A stretch of DNA of 6,167 nt from Thermoplasmata archaeon (GCA_021826835.1 JAKAYH010000147.1:1-6167), one strand, 5' to 3'; numbered from the stretch's first letter, positions 1-5,709 are shown. Program-made: numbers and translations. The notes: generated by a model from the letters alone, not told the origin.

Positions 1-70
1 CTCCTGTGAATGTATAGTTGTATATGATTTCATATTTTTCTGATATGTAGCCACTAACTATAGAAATGTC

Positions 71-78
71 CATATACA
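71..78 (+). promoter_or_regulatory. Candidate TATA box of the IS transposase
   Basis: The motif CATATACA is centred about 24 nt upstream of the ATG at 98. That is the spacing expected of an archaeal TATA box driving a leaderless or nearly leaderless transcript. No Shine-Dalgarno precedes that ATG, which agrees with leaderless initiation. The surroundings are very A+T-rich, so a chance match is possible and no transcription factor B element stands out. Confidence 0.3.
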
Positions 79-97
79 GTTATCGATCATCATTACA

Positions 98-268
98 ATG
101 CATGTTGAGGAGGGCATAACCCGCATAGGTGGCAGGGAATATAGACGGGTTCTCATCCGGGATTCTTACAGGGATGGAAACAAAGTTAAGCATAGAACCA
201 TAGCAAACATCTCGAAATGCTCTCCTACTGAAATAAATACAAACAATAAAACTGGCATTGAAATATAA
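98..268 (+). pseudogene. N-terminal fragment of IS1634-family transposase, out of frame with the main ORF
   Basis: A 56-codon ORF starts at ATG 98 and stops at TAA 266. Its residues look like the usual start of IS1634-family transposases: a short beta-strand segment (GREYRRVLIRDSYRDG), then KVKHRTIANIS. Next comes a stretch that in relatives leads straight into the helix beginning the next ORF (IKLALKYKENL). That continuation is present, but in the +1 frame, which is open from 237. The two frames overlap only across 237-265, so a single inserted base (or two lost) in that A-rich stretch separates them. Canonical -1 slippage would not join them. I therefore read this as the broken 5' end of one transposase gene, not an independent gene. 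A sequencing error or an unusual +1 recoding event is not excluded. Confidence 0.65.
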
Positions 269-1727
269 GGAGAATCTGGCTGATTACCTGATCGATCGGA
301 AGGATATAGATGCCGAACAGGGGCTATCCGTTGGTGCGGCATATTCACTATTCAAGGCGGCACAGGATCTTGGCATAGTGAAAGCATTCGGCAATACACA
401 GGAAGCGAAACTATCACTGTGGATGATCCTTGCCAGACTCATTGAACCAGGATCAAGAATAGCCAATGTGATACTGGCACAGACTCATGCAGCGGTTGAT
501 ATCATAGGCATGGATAAATTCAACGAGGATAATCTCTACGATGCAATAGATTTGCTTGAATCACATCAGAGAATAATTGAAAAGAGATTATTCAATTCAA
601 GATATGGGGAACAGAAACCTGTTCTCTATCTGTATGATGTAACCTCATCATACCTTGAGGGTATGAAGAATGAATATGCAGATTTCGGATATAATCGTGA
701 TAAAAAGAGAGGAAAGATGCAGATTGTCATCGGTCTCCTCACAGATGACAATGGGTTGCCAATATCCATTGAGGTATTTCAGGGAAATACCAGTGATGTG
801 AAAACATTCACATCACAGATCAGGAAACTTGCAGATGAATTCGGATGTGAATCGGTAACCATGGTTGGTGATCGTGGTATGATCAAGACTGAACAGATTG
901 CTGATCTGGATAATGAGAAATTCTATTATATCACAGCAACAACAAAACCGCAGATGGAAACACTCCTGAAACAGGGAGTGATTCAGATGGAATTATTCAC
1001 CGAAAAGTTCTGTGAGAGCACCCATGAAAATATCAGGTACATATTACGCAGGAACCCGGTGAGAGCCCGAGAGATTCAGGACAGCAGGAACAGAAAGATC
1101 GAAAAGATCAGGAGTATAACCGATGAGAGAAATAGATACCTGTCAGAACATCCAAAGGCTGATGTGTCAACAGCCATTAATATAATCAATGAAAGAATTG
1201 AGAAACTGAAGGTATCTGGTTTCATGGTCATTGAAGCCAAGGATCGTGTGTTGACAGTAAAAATAGATGAGAAACTCCTGAAGGATGAATCACACCTTGA
1301 CGGCTGTTATGTGATCCGATCAAATATTCCCGTGGATCAGGGAAGCATGGATACAATCCACCAGAGGTATAAAGATCTTGCAAACGTGGAATGGGCCTTC
1401 AGAACAATGAAATCCGATACCATAGAATTACGTCCAATTCTCGTGAGAAAGAAATCACGCACAAGCGCTCATGTGTTCATTGCCATGCTTTCATACATCA
1501 TTGAAAAACATCTCAGGGAGAAGTGGATTGATCTCAATGTTACTGTTGAAGAGGGAATACATGAATTATCATCAATAAACTGCATTACCGTACAGGTAGG
1601 TGCTGTGAAGTATAATTCGATTCCAAAGCCAAGAAAACTTGGATCAGATCTTATGAGTGCACTGGGAGTGACCCTCCCTAATGCTATTCCAAACCGGGGA
1701 ATAATTGTAGCCACAAGAAAAAAATAG
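258..1727 (+). CDS. IS1634-family DDE transposase, main ORF lacking its native N-terminus
   Basis: This protein would catalyse cut-and-paste movement of its own element through an RNase H-like DDE domain that binds two metal ions. Counting from the TTG at 258 (489 codons), the likely catalytic residues are D127 in YDVTSSYLEG, D205 in VGDRGM, and E378 in NVEWAFRTMKSD. The last of these fits the IS4-superfamily Y-2-R-3-E-6-K signature (Y371, E378, K385), with Leu in place of the Arg. The following RPILVRKKSRTSAHVFIAML also matches the family's conserved C-terminal helix. Residues about 260-345 form the charged insertion typical of IS1634 relatives. TTG 258 is only the first start-like codon in the open frame; there is no Shine-Dalgarno, and the homologous N-terminus is encoded upstream in another frame (98-268). 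The catalytic core is intact, but the copy is probably inactive unless the frameshift is bypassed. The family call is by motif recognition. Confidence 0.88.
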   Translation: MKYKENLADYLIDRKDIDAEQGLSVGAAYSLFKAAQDLGIVKAFGNTQEAKLSLWMILARLIEPGSRIANVILAQTHAAVDIIGMDKFNEDNLYDAIDLLESHQRIIEKRLFNSRYGEQKPVLYLYDVTSSYLEGMKNEYADFGYNRDKKRGKMQIVIGLLTDDNGLPISIEVFQGNTSDVKTFTSQIRKLADEFGCESVTMVGDRGMIKTEQIADLDNEKFYYITATTKPQMETLLKQGVIQMELFTEKFCESTHENIRYILRRNPVRAREIQDSRNRKIEKIRSITDERNRYLSEHPKADVSTAINIINERIEKLKVSGFMVIEAKDRVLTVKIDEKLLKDESHLDGCYVIRSNIPVDQGSMDTIHQRYKDLANVEWAFRTMKSDTIELRPILVRKKSRTSAHVFIAMLSYIIEKHLREKWIDLNVTVEEGIHELSSINCITVQVGAVKYNSIPKPRKLGSDLMSALGVTLPNAIPNRGIIVATRKK

Positions 1728-1763
1728 GCTGGAACGCCATTCTAGATGAGTTATTTCACTTAA

Positions 1764-2042
1764 TTTTCATGGAACTTCCGATACAGACTGAAAGATAGGA
1801 GAACGAATTCATTACCGACAATGGGAAATGGTGAAAATGGAATGAAAGCTATAACTAAGGTAGATAAATGTCGAACCATATATTTTGCACAAATACTGGA
1901 GAAGACGAAGATATCAGAAGTGAAAACCATAGACACAATGTAGATCGATTATATGGCATATCTGGGAGACTCAGAAGAACAAATTCGGTGGGAATCAATG
2001 ATTGAACTGTTAGCAGTAAAGATAGAAATCTTATGGATGTAG
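1764..2042 (+). pseudogene. Possible decayed ORF with one in-frame stop; otherwise no gene in 1728-2092
   Basis: Between the transposase and the MFS gene I see no intact gene. One + strand frame stays open from 1764 to 2039 except for a single TAG at 1941-1943, and ends at TAG 2040. From ATG 1821 it reads 40 codons to the first stop. It then continues with an acidic, probably helical segment (IDYMAYLGDSEEQIRW, then ESMIELLAVKIEI). The run of amphipathic sequence across the stop hints at a remnant of a real gene, but no family is recognisable. An antisense frame over part of the same bases (2049-1855) begins inside the terminator of the neighbouring operon and looks like a shadow. Support is weak. 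Confidence 0.25.
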
Positions 2043-2047
2043 CGATC

Positions 2048-2070
2048 AAAAATACCTATAAAGTTAGGTA
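2048..2070 (-). terminator. Hairpin and T-run terminator of the RiPP-like operon
   Basis: On the - strand the sequence TACCTA, a 6-nt loop, then TAGGTA forms a perfect 6-bp stem, followed at once by TTTTTG. It lies 22 nt beyond the MFS stop codon, just where the operon transcript should end. A T-rich stretch also lies between the stop codon and the stem. Archaeal termination depends mainly on the U-tract; the weak A+U-rich stem may be a secondary contributor. Confidence 0.55.
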
Positions 2071-2092
2071 AATAAATTATAATGTCTAGGGA

Positions 2093-3310
2093 TTAAAGTG
2101 AGACCTTTCTCAGGTTTGGAAAAGAGAATGAGGATAGGATTCCTGTTCCAATGATCGGTAGCCCAATTAATAAGAAAAGTGAGGGGGCAGGGAGATATAT
2201 AAGAACAAATCCCGCAATAAAGCCAGAAATAAATGTAATACCGCCAAACAAAGAACTAAAAGAACCAAATGTTGAGCCTATCAAATCTGGTTCTGTGTTT
2301 TTTATCATCATGGCATATACTAAACCATTCATGATTCCAGATAAAAGACCTATGAAAAAAGTCACTGGAATAAGTGCAAAATATAGATGTTCCGTTGAAA
2401 ATAAGTATATTGTTAAAAAAAGAAATCCAGAGGTAATTGAGATTGTGCCGATTATTTTACCTTTAACATTGGTTGTATGACTAGATAGTATACTCCCAAA
2501 TGCGTCTCCCAGAGCCAAACTGATCAGAATATAAGAGAAATATGACCCGTCAAGATTGAAAAAAGATTTTACCAATACGGCAAATCCTACGGAGATCATG
2601 CCAAAAAATAGATTCATTATTATTGATAGTATAGTTAATTCTTTAAGAAAAGGATTCGATAGAAATTTCTTGATACCATGAAGAAATTCGATTGATTCTG
2701 ACTTTTCTATGTGCTCTGTAACAATGTTCTGCCTTATGGTGAAAAAAATAAGACCAGCTACAAAGTAAATTATTACTAGGAAATAAATAGAGAAGACAAA
2801 ACCAAATATTATAAAATAACTAAAGATTGCCATGCCTGAAATCCTTGCAATTGATCTGGTCCCCCTCCTTATGGCGATTCCCTTTTTCAATTGTTTGTCA
2901 GTCAAAAGTATTTTGTCGAAATACGAACTGCTCGTTGCCTGTATGTCATCAAGATAGGAGATAATAATAACAGGTACCGTTATTGCCAAAATGATCAGCA
3001 AAAAAGTATGCAAAGAGAGTGAAAACACTAAAGAAGCGGTTGCCAAAGCAATACCGAAAACACTAATTAAAAAGAGATTTTTTTTCATAGAGACTTTGTC
3101 AATAAACGCTCCAGTGATAAAACTTGTTAAAAGGGGTATTGCCACAATACCTTCTATTATTCCTGTAAACAGAGTTGAACCGGTAATTGACAAAGACATC
3201 CATGGCAATAAAATAGTGAAAAAACCAGATCCAAGAACTATAAAAAATTTAGAAATGACAAATACTTTAAATTTTCCTGATAGACTTCCTACTTCATCCT
3301 GTCCATTCAT
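2093..3310 (-). CDS. MFS transporter, probable exporter of the modified peptide
   Basis: A 405-residue integral membrane protein of the major facilitator superfamily, with roughly 12 hydrophobic segments. A cytoplasmic loop rich in K, E and S (about 193-220) divides the two halves. The TM2-TM3 loop carries a degenerate MFS motif A, GAFIDKVSMKKN (67-78), with D71 in the conserved position. A basic loop KKGIAIRRGTRS (142-153) follows TM4. Family members use ion gradients to move small molecules across the cytoplasmic membrane. The substrate is not readable from sequence, but operon position after a radical SAM peptide maturase suggests export of, or self-protection against, the product. I chose ATG 3310 because it overlaps the upstream TGA as ATGA, which implies translational coupling, with GGAG 12 nt before it. 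A TTG at 3328 with GGGGGGATC five nt upstream would add six residues. The gene is visibly more A+T-rich than the transposase. Confidence 0.88.
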   Translation of the reverse strand: MNGQDEVGSLSGKFKVFVISKFFIVLGSGFFTILLPWMSLSITGSTLFTGIIEGIVAIPLLTSFITGAFIDKVSMKKNLFLISVFGIALATASLVFSLSLHTFLLIILAITVPVIIISYLDDIQATSSSYFDKILLTDKQLKKGIAIRRGTRSIARISGMAIFSYFIIFGFVFSIYFLVIIYFVAGLIFFTIRQNIVTEHIEKSESIEFLHGIKKFLSNPFLKELTILSIIMNLFFGMISVGFAVLVKSFFNLDGSYFSYILISLALGDAFGSILSSHTTNVKGKIIGTISITSGFLFLTIYLFSTEHLYFALIPVTFFIGLLSGIMNGLVYAMMIKNTEPDLIGSTFGSFSSLFGGITFISGFIAGFVLIYLPAPSLFLLIGLPIIGTGILSSFSFPNLRKVSL

Positions 3311-4659
3311 AAAGTGGCTTTTCTCCAAATGATCCCCCCTTCTTTCAATGGTTTACAAGTAGGGATGGCTTTCATAACATCACCATAGTACGTTGATGCA
3401 AATAAAGGGCATCCACCTCTGCATTCATTGGCTATGGAGCAGTTTAAGCATTTTGAGTCACGCACGGTTCTGAATAGTGACGGAATTTTATTTTTCCAGA
3501 TTTCTGAAAGTTTTTCATTCTTTATATTTCCAAAAACAAAAATTGGGCTGCTATCGAGGTAAGTACCGGCCACATCACATAGTGATACCCTTCCATCCGG
3601 GTGAACCCAAATCCTAGATATTCCCCCCTCACATGGGTAGGGTTCTCCAAACCCAAGGTCACCAACTATCCACCTTGAATTAGGATAGCTTTCAGACAAA
3701 ATTTCTACATCTTCTCTTAGCTTAACCATATCTTCAATTGGCGCCATCATACTGTTTTTCCCCCTACCATATTCTTGAACCCCAATAAGTCTAGCACTAT
3801 AAATGCCCATATCGTATGTTTTTTTGAGCATATCCACCACATGATTGATAGTTCTTCTTGTGACAGTAGCGCGATTTACCATAGTGAACCCTTCTTTCTT
3901 TAGGTTGTACCACCCTCGGATCATCCGTTGATACATGCCATCGCGTCCAACAATTGAATCGTATAATTCTGGATTGAGCGTGTCAATGCTTAATTGGATT
4001 TTATTGAGGCCAGCCAAACGTAACCTTCTTGCAATGTCCGCATTTACAGCAACTCCTTTAGTAGAAATGGTAATATCTCTATATCCCAGCTCCACTGTCT
4101 CTTTGACCATTTCTGGCATGTATCTATAATTTATAGGATCTCCTCCACTTACATCCAATCTTATAGCCCCTAATTCTGCGCCCTCATTAAGCACTCTTTT
4201 AACAGTTTCCAAATTCAACATCTTTAAATGGGTGTCATTCTCCCCAGCTCTTGCGAAACAGTATTCACATTTCAGTGAGCAGTCGTAAGTTGGTGATATC
4301 CCCAATGTCATTATTTTTTCAGGAATTAAAACTTCACTGTACCCAATCTCCTTGAAAGAGTCGGGTGAGACAGTTTTTGTTTGCACCTCTATAGGGCGAT
4401 CCAGTTGTACAAGAACTTCTTTTTGTATTGATAATATAAAGTTTTTGACATCGTATTCACATTTTACCTTATCTAAGCCATAGGTTTTAGCAATGTATTT
4501 TGTTATATCTTCAAATGTTCTGCTCCCATCACATAGCGACAATATTAATCCTTCGGTGGGGGTGAGCATTATGTGCTTTCCCCTCATTCGGTCAAAAAGC
4601 AATCCTCCTCGTGTAGTTTTGATCAACTCCATATCCGGTTTTAATAGCAAATATCTCAT
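3307..4659 (-). CDS. Radical SAM/SPASM peptide maturase with N-terminal PqqD-like (RRE) domain
   Basis: A 450-residue predicted RiPP-modifying enzyme. Residues 1-86 resemble PqqD, the RiPP recognition element that binds leader peptides: two strands (YLLLKPDMELIKT; GLLFDRMRGKHIML), then the hallmark LCDGSRTFEDI (42-52) and further helices. The radical SAM barrel follows, with the [4Fe-4S] site C127-x3-C131-x2-C134 (CSLKCEYC), then SGGDP (171-175) in the SAM-binding GGEP position. The C-terminal SPASM domain is complete: C343-x12-G-x4-C361, then C404-x2-C407-x5-C413-x3-C417, and C435, enough to ligate two auxiliary clusters. Members of this class form C-C, C-S or C-O bonds in peptides (PqqE, MftC, sactipeptide enzymes). 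The start at 4659 is set by AAGGAGGT nine nt upstream; an in-frame extension to 4737 would translate through the hairpin and is rejected. The stop overlaps the MFS start. AhbC/NirJ-type haem enzymes share the SPASM-like tail but not the PqqD domain. Confidence 0.93.
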   Translation of the reverse strand: MRYLLLKPDMELIKTTRGGLLFDRMRGKHIMLTPTEGLILSLCDGSRTFEDITKYIAKTYGLDKVKCEYDVKNFILSIQKEVLVQLDRPIEVQTKTVSPDSFKEIGYSEVLIPEKIMTLGISPTYDCSLKCEYCFARAGENDTHLKMLNLETVKRVLNEGAELGAIRLDVSGGDPINYRYMPEMVKETVELGYRDITISTKGVAVNADIARRLRLAGLNKIQLSIDTLNPELYDSIVGRDGMYQRMIRGWYNLKKEGFTMVNRATVTRRTINHVVDMLKKTYDMGIYSARLIGVQEYGRGKNSMMAPIEDMVKLREDVEILSESYPNSRWIVGDLGFGEPYPCEGGISRIWVHPDGRVSLCDVAGTYLDSSPIFVFGNIKNEKLSEIWKNKIPSLFRTVRDSKCLNCSIANECRGGCPLFASTYYGDVMKAIPTCKPLKEGGIIWRKATL

Positions 4660-4668
4660 TTCCCATAT

Positions 4669-4676
4669 ACCTCCTT
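4669..4676 (-). promoter_or_regulatory. Ribosome binding site deciding the radical SAM start
   Basis: AAGGAGGT is a near-perfect Shine-Dalgarno, with nine nt to the ATG at 4659. It excludes the upstream in-frame initiation codon at 4737. It also shows that internal operon genes here use Shine-Dalgarno initiation, unlike the leaderless-looking genes elsewhere in the window. Confidence 0.8.
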
Positions 4677-4700
4677 TTTCTGTGTAATAAATGAAGAAAA

Positions 4701-4733
4701 AATGATTAATACCACTGATTTTTCTCAGTGGTA
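4701..4733 (-). terminator. Intercistronic hairpin between the peptide gene and the radical SAM gene
   Basis: On the - strand TACCACTGA, a 6-nt loop, then TCAGTGGTA forms a perfect 9-bp stem (arms 4725-4733 and 4710-4718). It is followed by TTAATCATTTTTTC. It begins 16 nt after the peptide stop codon and ends 33 nt before the radical SAM Shine-Dalgarno. The position suits a partial terminator, or an RNA-stability element that keeps the short peptide message in excess over the enzyme message, a common arrangement in RiPP operons. Its action is inferred. Confidence 0.6.
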
Positions 4734-4749
4734 GCACAAATGTACCCGT

Positions 4750-4854
4750 TTACAGCCCAATGAAACAGTCCCACGGTTCCATAGAACTCTGCTTCCACCA
4801 TGTGCTGTTACCGAAGCTGTACTCGTGCTTGGTTTCTCTATCATAGTTCTCCAC
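4750..4854 (-). CDS. Candidate RiPP precursor peptide, 34 residues, Trp/Cys-containing
   Basis: A short GTG-start ORF directly upstream of the radical SAM maturase, on the same strand. An in-frame TGA lies 9 nt upstream of GTG 4854, so no earlier start is possible, and GAGGTGA sits four nt before it. The first half is polar and charged (ENYDRETKHEY, residues 2-12), as in a leader. The second half carries W19, W20, K21, M25, W28, C30 and F31 and ends in EPWDCFIGL. Three Trp in 34 residues is high for such an A+T-rich genome and gives plausible cross-link sites. Ninety nt, including a hairpin, separate it from the enzyme gene. I do not recognise the sequence, and no leader cleavage motif such as GG is evident. 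A competing frame from GTG 4862 gives a 45-codon ORF without a Shine-Dalgarno and running into the hairpin, so it is less likely. The role as enzyme substrate is inferred from context. Confidence 0.62.
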   Translation of the reverse strand: MENYDRETKHEYSFGNSTWWKQSSMEPWDCFIGL

Positions 4855-4858
4855 TTCT

Positions 4859-4865
4859 TCACCTC
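4859..4865 (-). promoter_or_regulatory. Ribosome binding site of the 34-residue peptide gene
   Basis: GAGGTGA matches the extended anti-Shine-Dalgarno complement over seven bases and lies four nt before GTG 4854. It is the strongest single argument that this short frame is translated, and it selects this frame over the overlapping one. Confidence 0.6.
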
Positions 4866-4899
4866 AACTGATTAAAACGGTTATATTCTTAAAACATCC

Positions 4900-4916
4900 C
4901 CTTAAATATTGGGGTC
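4900..4916. promoter_or_regulatory. Shared TATA region between the divergent peptide operon and transposase remnant
   Basis: The A+T core AATATTTAA (as read on the - strand) is bracketed by CCCC and GGGG. For the - strand operon it lies about 50 nt before GTG 4854. A start about 25 nt downstream would leave a leader of roughly 25 nt that includes the Shine-Dalgarno. For the + strand remnant the same core lies about 33 nt before ATG 4940, near leaderless spacing. A second A+T segment, AAGAATATAA at 4881-4890, is too close to the peptide start, because a transcript from it would lose the Shine-Dalgarno. The promoter assignment is by motif and spacing only. Confidence 0.4.
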
Positions 4917-4939
4917 TTCCCAAAACCATCCAATTTTCA

Positions 4940-5627
4940 ATGATTCATAGGAATGATTGTGAAATTGAAAAAGGTATTCCTCAAGCTGAAGTGAACATGG
5001 AGATTACCTTTTCACCAGGATTCACAACATGTCCGAAATGTGGTAAAAGACTTGTTCTTTACAAGACAGAAAGAAGGAATGTGAAATCGGTTGATTACTC
5101 ATTCACTGCAGTTCACCGTCCCATGATATGCAGGCATGATCAGATTGTCTTCAGATCAGAAAGAATATGTGAAATCATATCACCGCATTGCACATATACA
5201 AACAAGGTGTTGCTGGAATCCGCCATAAGAAGATGCATAGATGGAAGGAGCAGTTCATAAATTCATGAAAAAATATTGAAAAGCTGAAACAGGTCATACA
5301 CCAATAAGCGCTGCGGATAGATGGCACAACCGCTTCGGAATTCTCTATTATTATGGTTGTACGCGATGCATTATGCGGTTTTGTCCTCTATACCAGGAAA
5401 TGTCATTCTGAATCGCATGATAACATATGAGAGGTGCTTCAGGTTGTGCGGAAGAGATTTAGAAACCCTTCGAGTATAACATCCTGCATGAGATTATAAA
5501 TGCTCTCCGCTGTATGATAGATTTTTCCCGGTATTGTCATGGCAAATTTAATTTTTTCAAAAAAATGCATCGGGGGTTGTCAGGAATTATATGTAGGATA
5601 GCTTGTGTGATAGTGATAAAGGAATGA
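4940..5627 (+). pseudogene. Decayed zinc-ribbon DDE transposase
   Basis: From ATG 4940 a frame of 106 codons carries a zinc-ribbon-like head: C31-P-K-C34-G, then C64-R-H66, C77 and SPHC84. It continues as LLESAIRRCIDGRSSS, the usual lead-in to a helix-turn-helix, where TAA 5258 interrupts. Transposase-like sequence resumes one frame over from about 5272. There, RIDGTTASEF (about 5314-5343) and VVRDALCGFVLYTRKCHSES (5356-5415) resemble the start of a DDE catalytic core, broken by TAA 5305, TGA 5428 and TAA 5497. After another shift, a third frame from about 5490 reads EIINALRCMIDF, then a CHGKFNFFKK-like segment, and runs to TGA 5627. The order of pieces matches a single ancestral gene with at least two frameshifts and three stops, plus an internal loss around the helix-turn-helix. 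The family is probably an ISL3-like or unclassified archaeal type. It is non-functional; the 3' limit is approximate. Confidence 0.6.
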
Positions 5628-5693
5628 CGATTTGTTGTACCAAGTCTTCAATTTCAACATTCTATTAAAGATGTGTGTACTGATCTATTGTAC

Positions 5694-5709
5694 CATAAAC
5701 TAGTTTATG
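5694..5709. promoter_or_regulatory. Perfect 16-bp palindrome at the promoter of the secreted protein
   Basis: CATAAACTAGTTTATG equals its own reverse complement. Its centre lies about 27 nt before ATG 5729, the position of the TATA box for a leaderless archaeal gene, and its right half supplies the TATA-like TTTATG. It may be an operator for a dimeric regulator that would compete with TBP, or a TATA box whose symmetry is accidental. There is no Shine-Dalgarno before the ATG, in keeping with leaderless translation. Confidence 0.45.

Larger units (their letters stand above)
98..1727 (+). mobile_element. IS1634-family insertion sequence (ends not resolved)
   Basis: The span covers both frames of the transposase, together about 540 codons, which is the usual size for IS1634-type enzymes. 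I compared 1-97 with the reverse complement of 1728-1860 and found no convincing terminal inverted repeat or target-site duplication. The element ends are therefore unknown, and the given limits are those of the coding region only. If the left terminus lies before position 1, the window contains only part of the element. Confidence 0.7.

Noticed and set aside
22..35. A/T palindrome ATATGA-TT-TCATAT
   Set aside because: Short arms in very A+T-rich sequence with no gene position that makes sense of it.
46..54. 9-bp direct repeat TGTAGCCAC, also at 1706-1714
   Set aside because: The second copy lies inside the transposase coding region, so it cannot be a target-site duplication; likely chance.
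1..97. Terminal inverted repeats of the IS, including weak similarity between the sequence around 57-73 and the reverse complement of 1833-1857
   Set aside because: Only scattered matches with gaps; no aligned pair good enough to fix element ends.
1855..2049. 64-codon - strand ORF downstream of the MFS gene
   Set aside because: It begins with TTG within the terminator T-run, has no ribosome binding site, and overlaps antisense to a better-looking + strand remnant.
2151..2480. + strand ORFs inside the MFS and radical SAM genes (2151-2480, 2991-3332, 3935-4129, 4493-4687)
   Set aside because: Antisense shadows of well-supported genes, lacking ribosome binding sites and recognisable domains.
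3307..4659. Haem biosynthesis radical SAM enzyme (AhbC/AhbD/NirJ type) as the identity of the 450-residue protein
   Set aside because: The C-terminal Cys pattern is similar, but the N-terminal PqqD-like domain, the adjacent short peptide and the MFS partner fit a peptide maturase better, and no haem genes are nearby.
4660..4737. N-terminal extension of the radical SAM protein from a start codon at 4737
   Set aside because: It would translate straight through the 9-bp hairpin and the Shine-Dalgarno itself, giving a Phe/Tyr-rich head unlike PqqD-type domains. ATG 4659 has a near-perfect Shine-Dalgarno at proper spacing.
4728..4862. Overlapping 45-codon - strand frame from GTG 4862, ending inside the hairpin
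   Set aside because: It has no Shine-Dalgarno, and its stop lies in the hairpin arm. The 34-codon frame has a seven-base Shine-Dalgarno match and stops before the hairpin.
5635..5695. 8-bp direct repeat TTGTACCA at 5635-5642 and 5688-5695
   Set aside because: Only two short copies 53 bp apart, without a third copy or symmetrical placement; insufficient for an iteron or a target-site duplication.
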